From positions 2,485,001 to 2,549,000 of the forward strand of contig JAEVHH010000005.1 in the NCBI GenBank assembly GCA_017607445.1: 64,000 bases of DNA. Direction: 5' to 3'. A program made the translations under genes and the position numbers. The stretch is from Histoplasma ohiense. Taxonomy: Eukaryota; Ascomycota; Eurotiomycetes; Onygenales; Ajellomycetaceae. Below the pieces are notes generated by a model. The model was not told the DNA's origin. It worked only from the letters and a program-made list of their open reading frames with translations, and made no database searches. Shown here one piece after another: positions 10,150 to 24,072 of the stretch; position 1 is the stretch's first letter, and each line of letters starts with the position of its first letter.

Positions 10150-13100
10150 GCAAACAGATACAATTATAATCTCTGTCATTGTAAATAGTCTAATCAATGT
10201 ATGAGCAATGATAGACAGTGATTTTCTTCATTACACTCTTATAGACATCCAGCTGATTGAGAAGCATAAGCTTCAGTATATCCTCTTTCTCAAATCATAT
10301 AAACTCAGTGAATTTGATGACTTCAGAGGATCTGCCTTCTACAACATGATAAGATTTAATGTTGACATAGAAGAACACAAGAAAAAGAATATATATACAT
10401 ACAAAATACAAGACCTTGAGTACAATCTAATGCTCAGTCTATCATAACTCACAGAATTTGAAACCTTGTTGAATGCACACAACCACTGTCTTATTTTCTC
10501 AAAAGATGACTGTGTTTATGAGAAGGATGTCAATAGAATCACTGATCTCATTCAGATATCAGCAGAAGTGTACAAACTACTAATTCATTAAGCATATGAG
10601 AAGAAGAACATCCAAGTGTTCACTGCTAGCATGACAGATATCAAAAAAGTATTAGAGAAAATAGAACTCAAAGATTTCAAAAAACTGCACAAAGAACTAT
10701 CTGAATCATATAAAGATTTTGTAGATATGTTCAATGAGAAAGAAGCTGAAAAGCTTCCTTCTCATCAAGAACTCAGTATAGATCATTCAATCAAGCTCAT
10801 TAAAAAAAATGATAAGAATTCACAATCACTCTGAGATTCTCTCTACAGTATATCACACAATGAGCTTCTTGTTCTACAAAAAACACTCAATGAACTACTG
10901 AACAAAGACTTCATTTATATTAGCAACTCATTCACTGCAGCATCTATACTGTTTGTGAAGAAATCAGAAGAAAACTTATGATTCTGCATTGACTATTGAG
11001 AACTCAACAAGATAATGCAGAAGAATCAATACTCTCTTCCACTCATCAATAAAACACTCAAATGAATAGAAAAAACAAAATAATTTACAAAGCTTGACAT
11101 CTCTGCAGCCTTCTATAAGATAAGAATTAATGAAGATGATGAATGGCTAACTGCTTTTTGTATATGTTATGAATTATACAAATGAACAGTGATCTTCTTT
11201 GAATTAGTGAATGCTCTGAGCACATTTCAGAAATACATTAACTGAGCTCTATAAGATCTGCTCAATGAGATCATCTCAGCATACATGAATAATATTCTGA
11301 TCTTCACTGATGAATCACTTACTGAGCACTGCAAGCATATACAATAAGTGCTTGACTGTCTATGAAAAGCTGAACTGCAAGTGAACATTGACAAATGCAA
11401 CTTTGAGATCAAGTCTATAACCTATCTAGAATTCATCATTGAAGCTGAAAAAGATGTACATATGAATTCTAAGAAGATGAAAGCAATTCTCAACTAGAGA
11501 TATCAGTCTCAGTAAAAGAAACTAGAAGCTTTCTAGAATTTATCAACTTCTACTGAAGATTCATCAAAGACTTCTCTGATATTGTACAATCACTGACAGA
11601 TCTGATCTGGAAAGATGCTGTATTTCAATAAACTGATGAAGTGAATGCAGCATTCAAAAAGCTGAAGTGTATGTTCACAAACATCTTGATACTGCAATCA
11701 TTTGATTCAGATAAGCATACAATTCTCAAAACAGATGTCTCAGATTATGTAGTAGATAAGATACTAATACAATATGATAATGAAAATGTTCTATAACTCT
11801 GTATCTTTATCTTGAAAAAAATGTCACTCACTGAATGCAACTATAAGATCTACAACAAGAAGCTTCTAGTGATTATATAATGTTTTGAAGAATAAAAGTT
11901 CAAACTTATGAGTGTTGAGAAGTTTGAGATTGTTATTGATCATAAAAACTTAGAATACTTCACAATCACTCATAAATTTACTGAGAGATATATGTGTTGA
12001 TCATTGTTTCTTAGTCATTTTTCATTCACAATTCATTATTGATTTGAAGTAGAGAACACTCTTGCAGATGCTCTGTTCTGCTGAGAATAAAATATATCAT
12101 CTGATGACTTAGATAACAGATGAAAATATTGAGAGCATTGATTAATCAACTCCACAATCATAGAAAGTCCTACACAATCAAACAAACCCCATCTACATAT
12201 CAATCAGTTCCAAGCTCAAGAACCCTCACTCAAAGAACAATGAAGACTAGCAGCAGAAGTAGATGAATTCTGACAGCAAGTCACTGAAGTCATACAAAGA
12301 AAAGCATCTCAATTCCCCACAGATGAATACTCAAAAACAGATATTTCAGCATATTCAATTGACAATGACAACTACTTACACTTTCAAGATAGACAATGAA
12401 TCTCTGATTCAGAATCTCTACAAACACAGATCATGCAAGAAATTCATAACTTGTTGATGATCAGACACTCAGAACACAAAATCATGTACAATATCATTGC
12501 TCAAGAATTCTACTGATCAGATATATCAAAAGATATACACTGATTCATACACAACTGTGATTGCTGCAGCTCAGTAACAGTATGATATAAATGTTGAAAA
12601 GAGATGCTGAAACTTCTATCTGTCTCTGACTGAATTTGATATGATATAGCTATTGATTTTGCAGTTTTTTTATCTGAAAGTGAAGATTCTATGAACATTC
12701 TAGTCATTGTCAACTGACTCAGCAAGAATGTAATACTACAGCTCTGTGACAAGATGAACACTGAAGTAGTTGCAGATGTCTTTGTCAGAAGCTTATTCTA
12801 TAATATACACAGTCTGTTTTTATTCATTGTATCAGATAGAGACAGTCAATTCATCAGCACACTCTGAGCTCATGTATGTCAATTATTAAGAATCAAATGA
12901 AAGTTATCAACAGTGTACTACTCAGAGACTGATGAAGCTACTGAGAGAATGATATAAATGATAAAGAACATTCTCTGTAAGTTCTGCAATTACATACAAG
13001 ACAACTGAAACAATCTGCTGTCACATACTGAGATTGTGATTAATGATTGATATTCTGCTACAACAGATATAAGCTCATTCTTTCTTCTATATGAATACAA

Positions 13101-13712
13101 CTTAGAGATTCTGAACTTTCTCAAAACTCTCTGAGAAACCACATACATCTGCAGCTTCATATAGACAGCAGAGAACATTGTGAGTAAGCTGAAGAAAGTC
13201 TGTGAATAAGCAGAAGCTTCAATGATCAGTGTTTAGTAAGATTATGAGAATCAAACAAACATCAGAAAAAGTTCTGCAATCTGATATCATATAGAAAATG
13301 AAATCTGACTGAATCTCAAGAATATAAGAACAGATCATCTCTCACATACACTAAATTATTATCACATTAAATATACAGTGAAGAAAATGCTAGATACACA
13401 TGATTATTGACTCAACACTCTGTCTGACATTCACAATGTCTTTCATACAAATCTGCTTCAATCCACAGCTGAGGATCCATTCCTCTCACAGAGAATCTTC
13501 AATTGACAGCCATCTGTCATTATAGAAAAAGACAATGAACTTGAGTGAGAAATTGAAGCAATTCTTGATGATAGAATCAATCACTGCTGCCATGAATATC
13601 TCATCAAATGAGTAGAATATGATCATTCAATCTGAGAATCTGTGTTTATCTTGAAGAACATCATCACTCTCAACATCTATGAGTCCTCACTCATCTCAGT
13701 AGAGAGAGATAA
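10150..13712 (+). pseudogene. A1 pol remnant: protease, RT, RNase H, integrase, chromodomain
   Basis: Aspartic protease at about 10190-10440: the DSG triad reads DSD at 10211-10219 (GGT to GAT), which would kill it. RT at about 10830-11480 has DY*ELNKI, LDISAAFYKIRI and the catalytic YLDD decayed to YMNN near 11280. RNase H covers about 11620-12110. Integrase covers about 12450-13100, with a CX2C zinc-finger end and the D-D-E set at IDFA, SDRDSQF and ETDEATERM. A C-terminal chromodomain-like segment lies at about 13540-13700. Domain order and chromodomain place it in the chromoviruses. More than twenty stops; not functional. Confidence 0.85.
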
Positions 13713-14309
13713 TGTGATGAGTTAGTATTTGTTAGTAATTAACTTACACAATCAACTTCTCTTCTGCATTCACTTGTTTCTGACTGTTGTAATCTTATAT
13801 AATCCTTGATGTTCTTCTGCTCTGTGCTCTGTGCTTGTGTAGTTTCTAATAATTCTTCTGCATAGCTTTTAATGTTCTTTCACTTCATATTTTGTGCTTG
13901 TATAGTCTCTAACAATTCTTCTGTGTAGCTTCTGATGTTCTCTCACTCTGTGTTCTACATTTATATAGTCTCTAACAATTCTTCTATATAGTTTCTAATG
14001 TTCTCTTACTCTGTATTCTGTGCTCATGTAGTCTCTAACAATTCTTCTGTGTAGCTCTCAATGATTCTCTCATTCCACACTCCACATTTATGTAATTTCT
14101 AACAATTTTTTTATATAGCTCTTAATGTTCTTCTGCTCTGCACTTCACTGTGGAGCAGCTTCTGATATTCTTCCATCTCAAACTTCTCTCTATAAGAACC
14201 CTCTTTGTACAACCTTTTCTTCTGATTTCTTTTCTCTTTCTTTCCTTAATCAATTCGTAATCTGTAATTAGAATAGTACCAAACCGTTAATCGAAGTACG
14301 CCCGTTACA
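13713..14309 (+). repeat. 3' LTR of A1 (597 bp)
   Basis: TGTGATGAGTTAG...CCCGTTACA, with five 63-bp tandem units. Followed by ATTCC, the partner of ATTTC left of the 5' LTR. Its last 40 bp still hold CpG (ACCGTTAATCGAAGTACGCCCG). Confidence 0.92.
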
Positions 14310-14314
14310 ATTCC

Positions 14315-16899
14315 CCATCTCTGAATCAGAATCAATGAACTAAGTCTCACACATGAACACAAGTCATTCAAAAATCTCTAACATCTCAGAGAAGAACACT
14401 GCTGACTGAATTGTCAGATGAGTCTGTATATACTACAACAAATCAAAGTACTTCACAAATCAATATCTGAATGCAATCACTTCAAGTAAACTTCTCACAT
14501 ATGTGAATGCTGAATCATCTGTGAATAAGTAAGAACAGAGAAAAGAAGAGCTCTTGCTCTAAAATATGAATGAGAGTTCAAGAAACAGAAAGCTAGCTGA
14601 AGATTCAAGCAGAAGATACAAATGAATACAATCATAATCTCTGTCATTGTAAATAGTCTAGTTAATATACAAGCAATAATAGACAGTGGTTTTCTTCATT
14701 ACACTCTTATAGACACTCAGCTGATTGAGAAGCATAAGCTTCAGCATATTCTCTTTTTCAAACTGTATAAACTCAGTGAATTTGATGATCTCAGAGGATT
14801 CATCTTCTACAACATGATAAAATTTAATATCAATGTAGAAGAACACAAGAAAAAAAATATATACATATACAAAATACAAAATCTTGAGTATAATCTAATA
14901 CTCAGTCTATTATAGCTCACAGAATTTGAAATCTTGTTGAATATATACAATCACTGTCTTATTTTCTCAGAAGACAATTGTGTTTATGAGAAGAATGTTG
15001 ATAGAACTGCTGATCTCATTCAGATATCAGTGAAAGTATACAAACTACTAATTCATCAAGTGTATGAGAAGAAGAATATTCAAGTGTTTGCTGCTTGTAT
15101 AATGAATATCAAAAAAGTGTTAGAGAAGCTAGAATTCAAAGATCTCAAAAAACTGTACAAAAAACTATCTGAATTGTATGAAAACTTCACAGATGTGTTC
15201 AATGAGAAAGAAGCTGAAAAGCTTATCTCTCACTGAGAATCTGATATAGATTATATAATTAAATTTATTAAAAAGAATAGTAACAACTCACAATCACTCT
15301 GAAGTTCTTTTTATAGTATATCACACAACAAGCTTTTCATTCTACAAAAAATACTCAACAGATTACTGAACAAAGACTTCATTTATATTAGCAACTCACT
15401 CACTGCAGCATCTATACTATTTGTAAAAAAATCAGAAGAAGACTTATGATTCTGCATCAACTATCAAAAACTTAACAAAATTACACAGAAGAACTGATAA
15501 TCTCTTTCACTCATCAATAAAATACTCAAATAAATAGAAAAAATAAAATAATTTATGAAGCTTGATATCTCTGCAGCTTTCTATAAGATAAGAATTAATG
15601 AAGATGATGAATGACTAACTGCTTTTTGTACACATTACAGATTATATGAATGAATAGTGACTCTTTTTGAATTAGTGAATACTCTGAGCATATTTCAGAA
15701 ATACATTAACTGAGCTCTATAAGATCTGCTAAATGAGATCATCTCAGTGTATATAAATAATATTCTGATTTTCATCAATGAATTGTTCACTGAGCACTGC
15801 AAATATATACAACAAATGTTTGACTGTCTATGAAAAGCTGAACTGCAAGTGGACATTGATAAATGTGACTTTGAGATCAAATCTACAATCTATCTAGAAT
15901 TCATCATTGAAGCTGAAAAAGATATATATATGGATTCTAAGAAGATGAAAGCAATTCTCAACTGAGAGATATCAGTCTCAGTAAAAGAAACTAGAAGCTT
16001 TCTAGAATTTATCAACTTCTACTGAAGATTTATCAAAGAATTCTCTGATATCATACAATCACTGACAAATCTGACTTGAAAAGACACTGTATTTCAATGA
16101 ACTGACAAAGCAGACACAGTATTCAAAAAGCTAAAATGTATATTCACAAACACTTCAATGCTGCAATCATTCAATTCAGATAAGTATATAATTCTCAAAA
16201 CAGACATCTTGAGTTATGTAGTAGATGAGATATTAATGCAATATAATAATGAAGATATTCTATAATCTTATGTTTTTATCTTGAAAAAGATGACATCTAC
16301 TGAATGCAACTACAAGATCTACAACAAGAAGCTTCTAGTAATTATATAATATTTCAAAGAATAAAAGTCTGAACTTATGAGTGTTGAGAGATTTGAGATT
16401 ATTACTGATCATAAGAATCTAGAGTACTTCACAATCATTTGTAAACTCATTGAAAGATATATATGTTGATCATTGTTTCTTAGCTGTTTTTTATTCACAA
16501 TTCATTATCAATTTAAAATAGAGAACACTTTTGTGAATGTTCTGTCTCACTGAAAACAAGATATATCATCTGATGACTTGAATGACAGATGAAAATATCA
16601 AAAGTATTGATTAATTAACTCTGTGATCATAAAAAGTTCTATACAATCAAATGAGCTCTGCATACATGTCAATCAGTTTCAAGCTCAAGAACTCTCACTC
16701 AAAGAACAGTGAAAGCTAGCAGCAGAAGCAGATGAATTCTGACAACAAACTGCTGAAGTCATACAAAACAGAGTATCTTAATTCTCTGCAAATGTATACT
16801 CAAGAATGAATATCTCAGTATATTCAATTGACAATGACAACTGCTTACACTTTTGAAATAGATGATAAATCTCTGATTCAGAATCTCTACAAACACAGA
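14315..16899 (+). mobile_element. Chromovirus A0, segment 2 (gag end to RNase H/integrase)
   Basis: Continues A0 gag exactly where A1 split it. It runs through the nucleocapsid, the protease (DSG kept near 14680), RT (YLDD decayed near 15750) and RNase H, and stops at 16899 at the ACAGA duplicated by A2. A gag-pol leftover with open stretches of up to 100 codons (14934-15236) and dense TGA/TAA. It resumes at 23081. Confidence 0.87.
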
Positions 16900-17497
16900 T
16901 GTGATTGATTAGCACTTGTTAGTGATTAACTTACACAATCAACTCCTCTTCTACACCCGCTTGTTTCTGACTGTTGTGATCTTGTGTAACTCTTGATGTT
17001 CTTTCACTCCATGCTCTGCACTCATGTAGTTTCTAACAATTCTTCTGTGTAGCTCTTAACATTCTTTCACTCTGTGCTTCACACTCATATAGTCTCTAAC
17101 AATTCTTCTGTGTAGCTTCTAACATTCTCTCACTCTGTGTTCCACACTCATATAGTCTCTAACAATTCTTCTATATAGCTTTCAATGATTCTTCTGTCTT
17201 ATGCTCTGTGCTTGTGTAGTTTCTAATAATTCTTCTGTGTAGCTCTCAATGATTCTTCTATCTCATACTCCACACTCATGTAGTTTCTAACAATTCTTTC
17301 ATATAGCTCTTAACATTCTTCCACTCTGCACTTCAATGTGAAGCAGCTTCTGATATTCTTTCACTCTGAATTTCTCTCTATAAGAACCCTCTTCATACAA
17401 TCTTTTCTTCTGATTTCTTTTCTCTTTCTTTTCTTAATCAATTCATAATCTGTATTTAGAATAGTGCTAGATTGTTAATCAAAGTACATTCATTACA
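16900..17497 (+). repeat. 5' LTR of A2 with 63-bp VNTR
   Basis: 598 bp, TGTGATTG...TTACA. Positions 16998-17314 are five consecutive units of 63-64 bp, each of pattern ATTCTTYCRCTYYRYRCTYYRYRCTYRTRTAG plus TYTCTAAYRATTCTTYYRYRTAGCTYYYAAY. A partial sixth unit follows. Family A LTRs have either five units (A1, A2) or four (A4, A5, apparently A3). Confidence 0.9.
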
Positions 17498-17844
17498 TTA
17501 TGAATTGATTCTTCTGCATTTAAGATCTGAGTGTCTCATTATTAGTTCTTACACTTAAGTGTGTTGTTTACAGATCTGAGTGTCTAGTCATTACAAGAGA
17601 TTTCTTGTGAGTCTGAGTGTCTCTATTATTAATTATATAGACTGTTATATCTAAGCATCTGAGACACAATCAATCATATTCTATGAGGCCTGAGTGTCTA
17701 CAAACTGTAATGCTGTGAATAGTGTTCACAAAGAAGCTTGACAAAGCTTAGTGCTGCAACACTGCAAATAGTGTCTGTGAGAGAATCAAATGTCTACAAG
17801 TATTCCTTTTCTTTCATTATTATTACATGTTCTTAGATATCAAA

Positions 17845-18890
17845 ATGAACTACAAACAATTCTACAAACACCCACTGCACTCAAACACAGCAGATGACAA
17901 CTTAGATCTATGAAGTATTCTTCAGCAGTAAGTGCTACAGATGACTGAATTGCAATGACAATTTACTGAGATGAGCACTTCTGTGTTCACTGTTTCTTCT
18001 ACACCCACATCTCACAAAAAGCCTTCAAGAGAGAAGCTCTCAATTCTCAACAAATATGAGAAAGATCTAACACTCTACCTCACATGAAAGTCAAAAGTGA
18101 ACATCAAATTGAACATTGATGAATGAGCAATAGACTCACTATTCAATCAAGTATGATATATTCATAGCAGATTGGATGGTGATGTGTTAGCAAAATTTCA
18201 ATTCTGAATAAGTCATTGTCAGAATCATCAGTGTATATCAGAGCTAGTCTTTCAACAACTTGACTCTCTCTTTCTCAATTCTACACTTCAAGCCAAGATA
18301 TTAGACTGGCTTAATCAGACTTGTCAGATGAATATTGTATTGACAACTTATCTTTCTGAATTCAATTGCAAGCTTCTAGAAGCAGATAAGTAAGACTGAA
18401 ATGACATTATCAAGATCAACATACTGTTCAAGAATTTGAACTTTCAGTTGTATAACTGAAGTATAGAGTGTTCAAAGCTCTCAATATACAGCAAATTCTG
18501 CACTGATCTTTGTCTGTTGAACAACAATCTGTCTCAGTTTCATATGCTTTAAAATTGTAGAGAATTCTGCTGAACAAATACATACATCTCAAACCACTCT
18601 GCAGCATCTCTCATCTCTGAATCAGAATCAATGAACTGAATCTCACATGTGAATACAAGCTGTCTGAGGGTTTCTAACATCTCAGAGAAGAATGCTGCTG
18701 ATCAAATCATCAGAGAAGTCTGCATACACTGTGACAAGTCAGAACACTTCACAAATCAATATCTGAATGTGATCACTCTGAGTAAACCCCTCACACACAT
18801 GAACACTGTGTCATCTGTGAATAAGCAAGAACAGGGAAAAGATGAGCTCTTGCTCTAAAACACAGATAAAAGCTCAAGAAGCAGAAAGCT
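17845..18890 (+). pseudogene. A2 gag remnant
   Basis: Homologous to A1 gag: it starts MNYKQFYKHPLHSNTADDNL and ends with a damaged zinc knuckle, CIHCDKSEHFTNQY, where the final Cys is Tyr. Interrupted by many TGA codons. The leader before it (17498-17844) holds no gene. Confidence 0.8.
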
Positions 18891-18911
18891 AGCTGAAGAT
18901 TCAAGCAGAAA

Positions 18912-21900
18912 ATGCAAACAGATGTAATTATAGTCTCTGTCATTGTAAATAGTCTAGTCAATATACAAGCAATGATAGACAGTGGTTTTCTTCATTACAC
19001 TCTTATAGACATTCAGCTGGTTGAGAAGCATAAGCTTCAGCATATTCTTTTTTTCAAATTATATAAACTCAGTGAATTTGACAGCTTCAGAGAATCCATC
19101 TTCTACAACATGGTAAGATTTAATATTGATGTAGAAGAACATAAGAAAAAGAATATCTACACATACAAAATATAAAACCTTGAGTACAATCTAATACTTG
19201 ATCTATCATGACTCACAGAATTTGGAACCTTGTTGGATGCATGCAACTGCTGCCTTATTTTTCCAGAAGATGACTATATTTATGAGAAGAATGTTGATAG
19301 AACTGCTGATCTCACTCAGATATCAGCAGAAGCATACAAACTACTAACTCATCAAGCACATGAGAAGAAGAACATTCAAATGTTCACTGCTAGTATGACA
19401 GATATCAAAAAAGTGTTAGAAAAGTTAGAACTCAAAGATGTCAAGAAATCTCACAAGAAACTACTCAAATCATACAAAGACTTTATAGATATATTTGATG
19501 AGAAAGAAGCTGAAAAGCTTCTCTCTCACTGAGAACCCAGTATAGATCATATAATTGAGCTCATTAAGAAAGACAGTAAGAATTTGCAATCACTCTGAGA
19601 TTCTCTCTACAGCATATCATGCAACAAACTTCTTGTTCTATGAAAAACACTTAACAGATTACTAAACAAAGATTTCATTCATATTAACAACTCACTCACT
19701 GCAGCATCTGTACTGTTTGCAAAGAAATCAGAAAAAGACTTACAATTCTGCATTGATTATTGAGAACTCAACAAGATTATGCAGAAGAACTGATACTCTT
19801 TTCCACTTATCAATAAAACACTCAAATGAATAGAAAAAGCAAAATGATTTACAAAACTTGACATCTCTGCAGCCTTCTACAAGATAAGAATTAATGAAGA
19901 TGACAAATGACTAACTGTCTTTCATACACATTACAGATTATACAAATGAACAGTGACTCTTTTTGAATTAGCAAACACTCTGAGTACATTTCAGAAATAC
20001 ATTAACTGAGCTCTACAAGATCTGCTTAATGAGATTGTCTCAGTGTACATGAATGATATCTTGATCTTTATCAATGGATTGCTCACTGAGCATTGTAAAC
20101 ACATACAACAAGTGTTTGATCATCTATAAAAAACTGAACTGCAAGTGAACATTGATAAATGTGACTTTGAGATCAAGTCTACAATCTATCTAGAATTTAT
20201 TATCAAAGCTGAAAAAGATATACACATGAATTCTAAGAAGATGGAAGCAATTCTCAACTGAGAAATATCAGTCTCAGTAAAAGAGACTAGAAGCTTTCTA
20301 GAATTCATCAACTTCTACTGAAGATTCATCAAAAACTTCTCTGATATTGTACAATCACTGACAGATCTGATCTGAAAAGACACTGTATTTCAATGAACTG
20401 ACAAAGCAGATGCAGCATTCAAAAAGCTGAAGTGTATATTCACAAACATCTCAATGCTGCAATCATTCAATTTAGATAAGCATACAATTCTCAAAACAGA
20501 CATCTCAGATTATGTAGTAGATGAGACACTAATACAATACAATAATAAAGATATTCTACAATCTTATATCTTTATTTTAAAAAAGATGTCATTCATTGAA
20601 TGCAACTATAAGATCTATAACAAAAAGCTTCTAGTAATTATACAATATTTTGAAAAATGAAAGTCTGAACTTATGAGTGTTGAGAGATTTGAGATTGTCA
20701 CTGATCATAAGAATCTAGAGTACTTCACAATCACTTATAAGCTCATCAAAAGGCATATGTGTTGATCATTGTTTCTTAGCTGTTTTTCATTCACAATTCA
20801 TTATCAATCTGAAGTAGAGAACATTCTTGCAGATGCTCTGTTTCATTGAGAACAAGATATATCATCTAATAACTTGAATGACAGATAAAAACACTGAGAG
20901 TATCAGTTAATCAACTCTGTAATCATAAGAAGTTCTACACAATCAGACAAACTCTGCATATATATCAATCAGTTCCAAACTCAAGAACTCTTGCTCAAAG
21001 AACAATAGAAGCTAGCAGCTGAAGCAGATGAATTCTGACAACAAGTCATTGAAACTGTACAAAACAGAGCATCTCAATTCTCTGCAGATATATACTCAAG
21101 AATAAATATCTCAGCATATTCAATTGATGATGACAACTGTTTACACTTTCAAGATAGATGATGAGTCTCTGATTCAGAACTTCTATAAACACAGATTATG
21201 TAAGAAATTCATGACTCATCAATGATCAGACACTCAGAATACAAAATCATATACAATATCATCATCTGAGAATTCTACTGATCAGATATATTGAAAGACA
21301 TACATCAGTTCATACACAACTGTGATCACTGTGGCTCAGTGACAGCATAATATGAACACTGAAAAGAGATGCTGAAGTCTCTATCTATCTTCAATCAAAC
21401 TTGATGCAATATAGCTATTGATTTTGCAGTTTTCTTACTCAAAAACAGAGATTCTACAAACATTCTAGTCATTGTTGACTGACTCAGCAAGGGTGTAATA
21501 CTACAGTTCTGTGATAAGATAGACACTGAAGTAGTTGCAGATGTCTTCATCAGAAGTCTGTTCTATCATATACACAGTCTGTCTTCATTCATTGTGTCAG
21601 ATAGAGACAGTCAATTCATCAGCACACTCTGAGCCCATGTATGTCAATTATTAAGAATCAAATGAAAGTTATCAACAGTGTATCACTCAGAGACTGATGA
21701 AGTTATTGAGAGAATGATACAAACAGTAAAGAACATTCTTCATAAGTTCTACAATTACATACAAGACAACTGAAGCAATCTGTTATCATATATTAAGATT
21801 GTGATTAACAATTGAAATTTCACTATAACAGATGTAAGCTCATTCTTTCTTCTACACAGATACAACTTAGAGATTCTGAACTTTTCTGAGACTCTCTGAG

Positions 21901-22477
21901 AAACTGCATACATCTGCAGTCTTATACAGATGACAGAGAACATCATGAACAAGCTGAAGAAAGTCTATAAATAAGCAGAAACTTCAATGATCAGTGTTTA
22001 GTAAGATTATAAAAATCAAATAAATATCAGAAGAAGTTCTGCAATCTGATATTATATAGAAGACAAAGTCTGACTGAATCTCAAGAATATAAAAACAGAT
22101 CATCTCTTGCATACACTAGATTATCATCACATTAAGTATACAGTGAAGAAAGTGCTAGACATATATAATTATCAACTCACCATTTCATCTGACATTCATA
22201 ACATCTTTCATACAAACCTGCTCCAACCCATGACTGAGAATTCATTCCCCTTACAGAGAACCTTCAATTGACAGTCATTCATCATTATAGAAGAAGACAA
22301 CAAACTCAAATAGAAAATTGAAGCAATTCTTGACAATAGAATCAACCATCATCACTGTGAATACCTCATCAAATGAATAGAATACAATCATCTGATCTGA
22401 GAACCCACATCTGTCTTGATGAATATCACTGCTCTCAACATCTACAAGTTCTCACTCACTCTGATAGAGGGGAATAA
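18912..22477 (+). pseudogene. A2 pol remnant: protease to chromodomain
   Basis: Same domain order as A1. The protease keeps MIDSGFLHYTLID near 18972-19010. The RT catalytic box reads YMNDILIF near 20045-20070, one substitution nearer the functional YLDD than in A1. RNase H is near 20400-20870. Integrase has IHNCDHCG near 21310-21335 and SDRDSQF near 21598. A chromodomain-like C-terminus lies near 22300-22440. Stops are mostly TGA where Arg or Trp is expected, as in DY*ELNKI at about 19760. Confidence 0.85.
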
Positions 22478-23075
22478 TGTGATGAATTAGCATTTATTAG
22501 TAATTAATTTATACAATCAACTCCTCTTCTGCACTCACTCATTTCTGATCATTATAATCTCACATAACTCTTGATGTTTTTCTGCTCTGTGCTTCACACT
22601 TATGTAGTTTCTAATGATTCTTTTATATAGCTTTTAACATTCTTCTGCTCTGTGCTCTGCACTTATATAGTCTCTAACAATTCTTTCACATAGCTTCTAA
22701 CATTCTCTCACTCTGTGTTCCACACTCATATAGTCTCTAATGATTCTTTCATATAGCCTTCAATGATTCTCTCATCTCATGCTCCATGCTTATATAGTTT
22801 CTAACAATTCTTCCATATAGCTCTCAATGATTCTCTCACTCCACACTTCACATTTATGTAGTTTCTAATGATTCTTTTATATAGCTCTTAACATTCTTCC
22901 ACTCCACACTCTACTGTGAAGCAGCTTCTGATATTCTTTCACTTCAAATTTCTCTCTATAAGAACCCTCTTTGTATGATCTTTTCTTCTGATTTCTTTTC
23001 TCTTTCTTTCCTTAATCAATTCATAATCTGTATTTAGAATAGTGCTAGATTGTTAATCGAAGTACGCCTGTTACA
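22478..23075 (+). repeat. 3' LTR of A2 (598 bp)
   Basis: TGTGATGAATTAG...TGTTACA, followed by the ACAGA duplication. Contains the 63-bp units; CpG survives only in the last 20 bp (AATCGAAGTACGCC). Confidence 0.92.
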
Positions 23076-23080
23076 ACAGA

Positions 23081-24072
23081 TCATGCAAGAAATTCATGAT
23101 TTGCTGATAACTGAGCACTCAGAATGTGAAATTATGTACAATATCATTGCTCAAGAATTCTACTGATCAGATATATCAAAAGATATACACTGATTTATAC
23201 ACAACTGTGATCACTGCAGCTCAGTGATGATATGATATGAATACTGAAAAGAGATGCTGAAACTTCTATCTGTTCTCAACTGAATTTGATATAATATAGC
23301 TATCCATTTTACAGTTTTCTTATCTGAAAGTGGAGATTCTATGAACATTCTAGTTATTGTCAACTGATTCAGTAAGAGTATAATACTACAGCTCTGTAAT
23401 AAAATAAATGCTGAACTAGTTGCAGATGTTTTTATCAGAAGCTCATTCTATTGTATATACAGTCTGTTTTCATTTATTGTATCAGATAGAGACAGTCAAT
23501 TTATCAGTGCACTCTGAGCTTATATATGTCAATTACTAAGAATTGAATGAAAGTTATCAACAGTGTATCACTCAGAGACTGATGAAGCTACTGAGAGAAT
23601 AATATAAATAATAAAGAATATTTTCTGTAAGTTCTGCAATTACACACAAGACAACTGAAACAATCTGCTGTCACACATTAAGATTGCAATTAATGATTGA
23701 GATTTCATCACAACAGATATAAGCTCATTCTTTTTTCTATATGAATACAACTTAGAGATTCTGAACTTCTCTGAGACTCTCTGAGAAATTATATACATCC
23801 ACAGCTTTATACAAACAGCAGAAAACATCATGAGTAAGTTGAAGAAAGTCTACAAATAGACAGAAGCTTCAATAATCAATATTCAGTAAGATTATAAAAA
23901 TCAAACAAACATCAGAAAAAGTTCTACAACTCAATATTATATAGAAGACAAAGTCTGACTGAATCTCAAGAATATAAAAACAGATCATTTCTTGTATATA
24001 CTAGATTATCATCACATCAAGTATACAGTGAAGAAAGTGCTAGATACACATAATTATCAACTCAATATCTTA
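23081..24072 (+). mobile_element. Chromovirus A0, segment 3 (integrase)
   Basis: Resumes A0 pol after A2 with the integrase zinc finger and the catalytic D-D-E region (SDRDSQF near 23485; ETDEATERI near 23575), full of TGA. It ends at the AACTCAATATCTTA duplicated by the SINE. Confidence 0.85.

Larger units (their letters stand above)
6912..14309 (+). mobile_element. Chromovirus A1 (Ty3/gypsy LTR retrotransposon), full length, degraded
   Basis: LTR (6912-8677 including the hAT insert), leader, gag, protease-RT-RNase H-integrase-chromodomain, and 3' LTR (13713-14309). The LTRs open with TGTGAT and close with TTACA. Flanks ATTTC/ATTCC are a 5-bp TSD with one transition. Net length without the DNA-transposon insert is about 6.2 kb, matching A2. 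Both open reading frames are riddled with TGA and the element cannot be autonomous. It sits inside the gag of A0. Confidence 0.93.
16900..23075 (+). mobile_element. Chromovirus A2, full length, degraded
   Basis: 5' LTR 16900-17497, leader, gag from ATG 17845, pol to 22477, 3' LTR 22478-23075. A perfect 5-bp TSD, ACAGA, lies at 16895-16899 and 23076-23080. Total 6176 bp. It is inserted in the pol of A0. It retains the protease DSG (18978-18986) but the nucleocapsid knuckle at 18721-18762 has lost its last Cys. Numerous TGA codons. Confidence 0.95.

Noticed and set aside
11227..11412. Minus-strand ORF repeated at 15695-15880
   Set aside because: It is the antisense of the conserved RT region of family A and exists only because both are copies of the same element.
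16900..17497. CRISPR-like array of 63-bp units
   Set aside because: The whole unit repeats without unique spacers, inside an LTR with TG...CA ends and TSDs.
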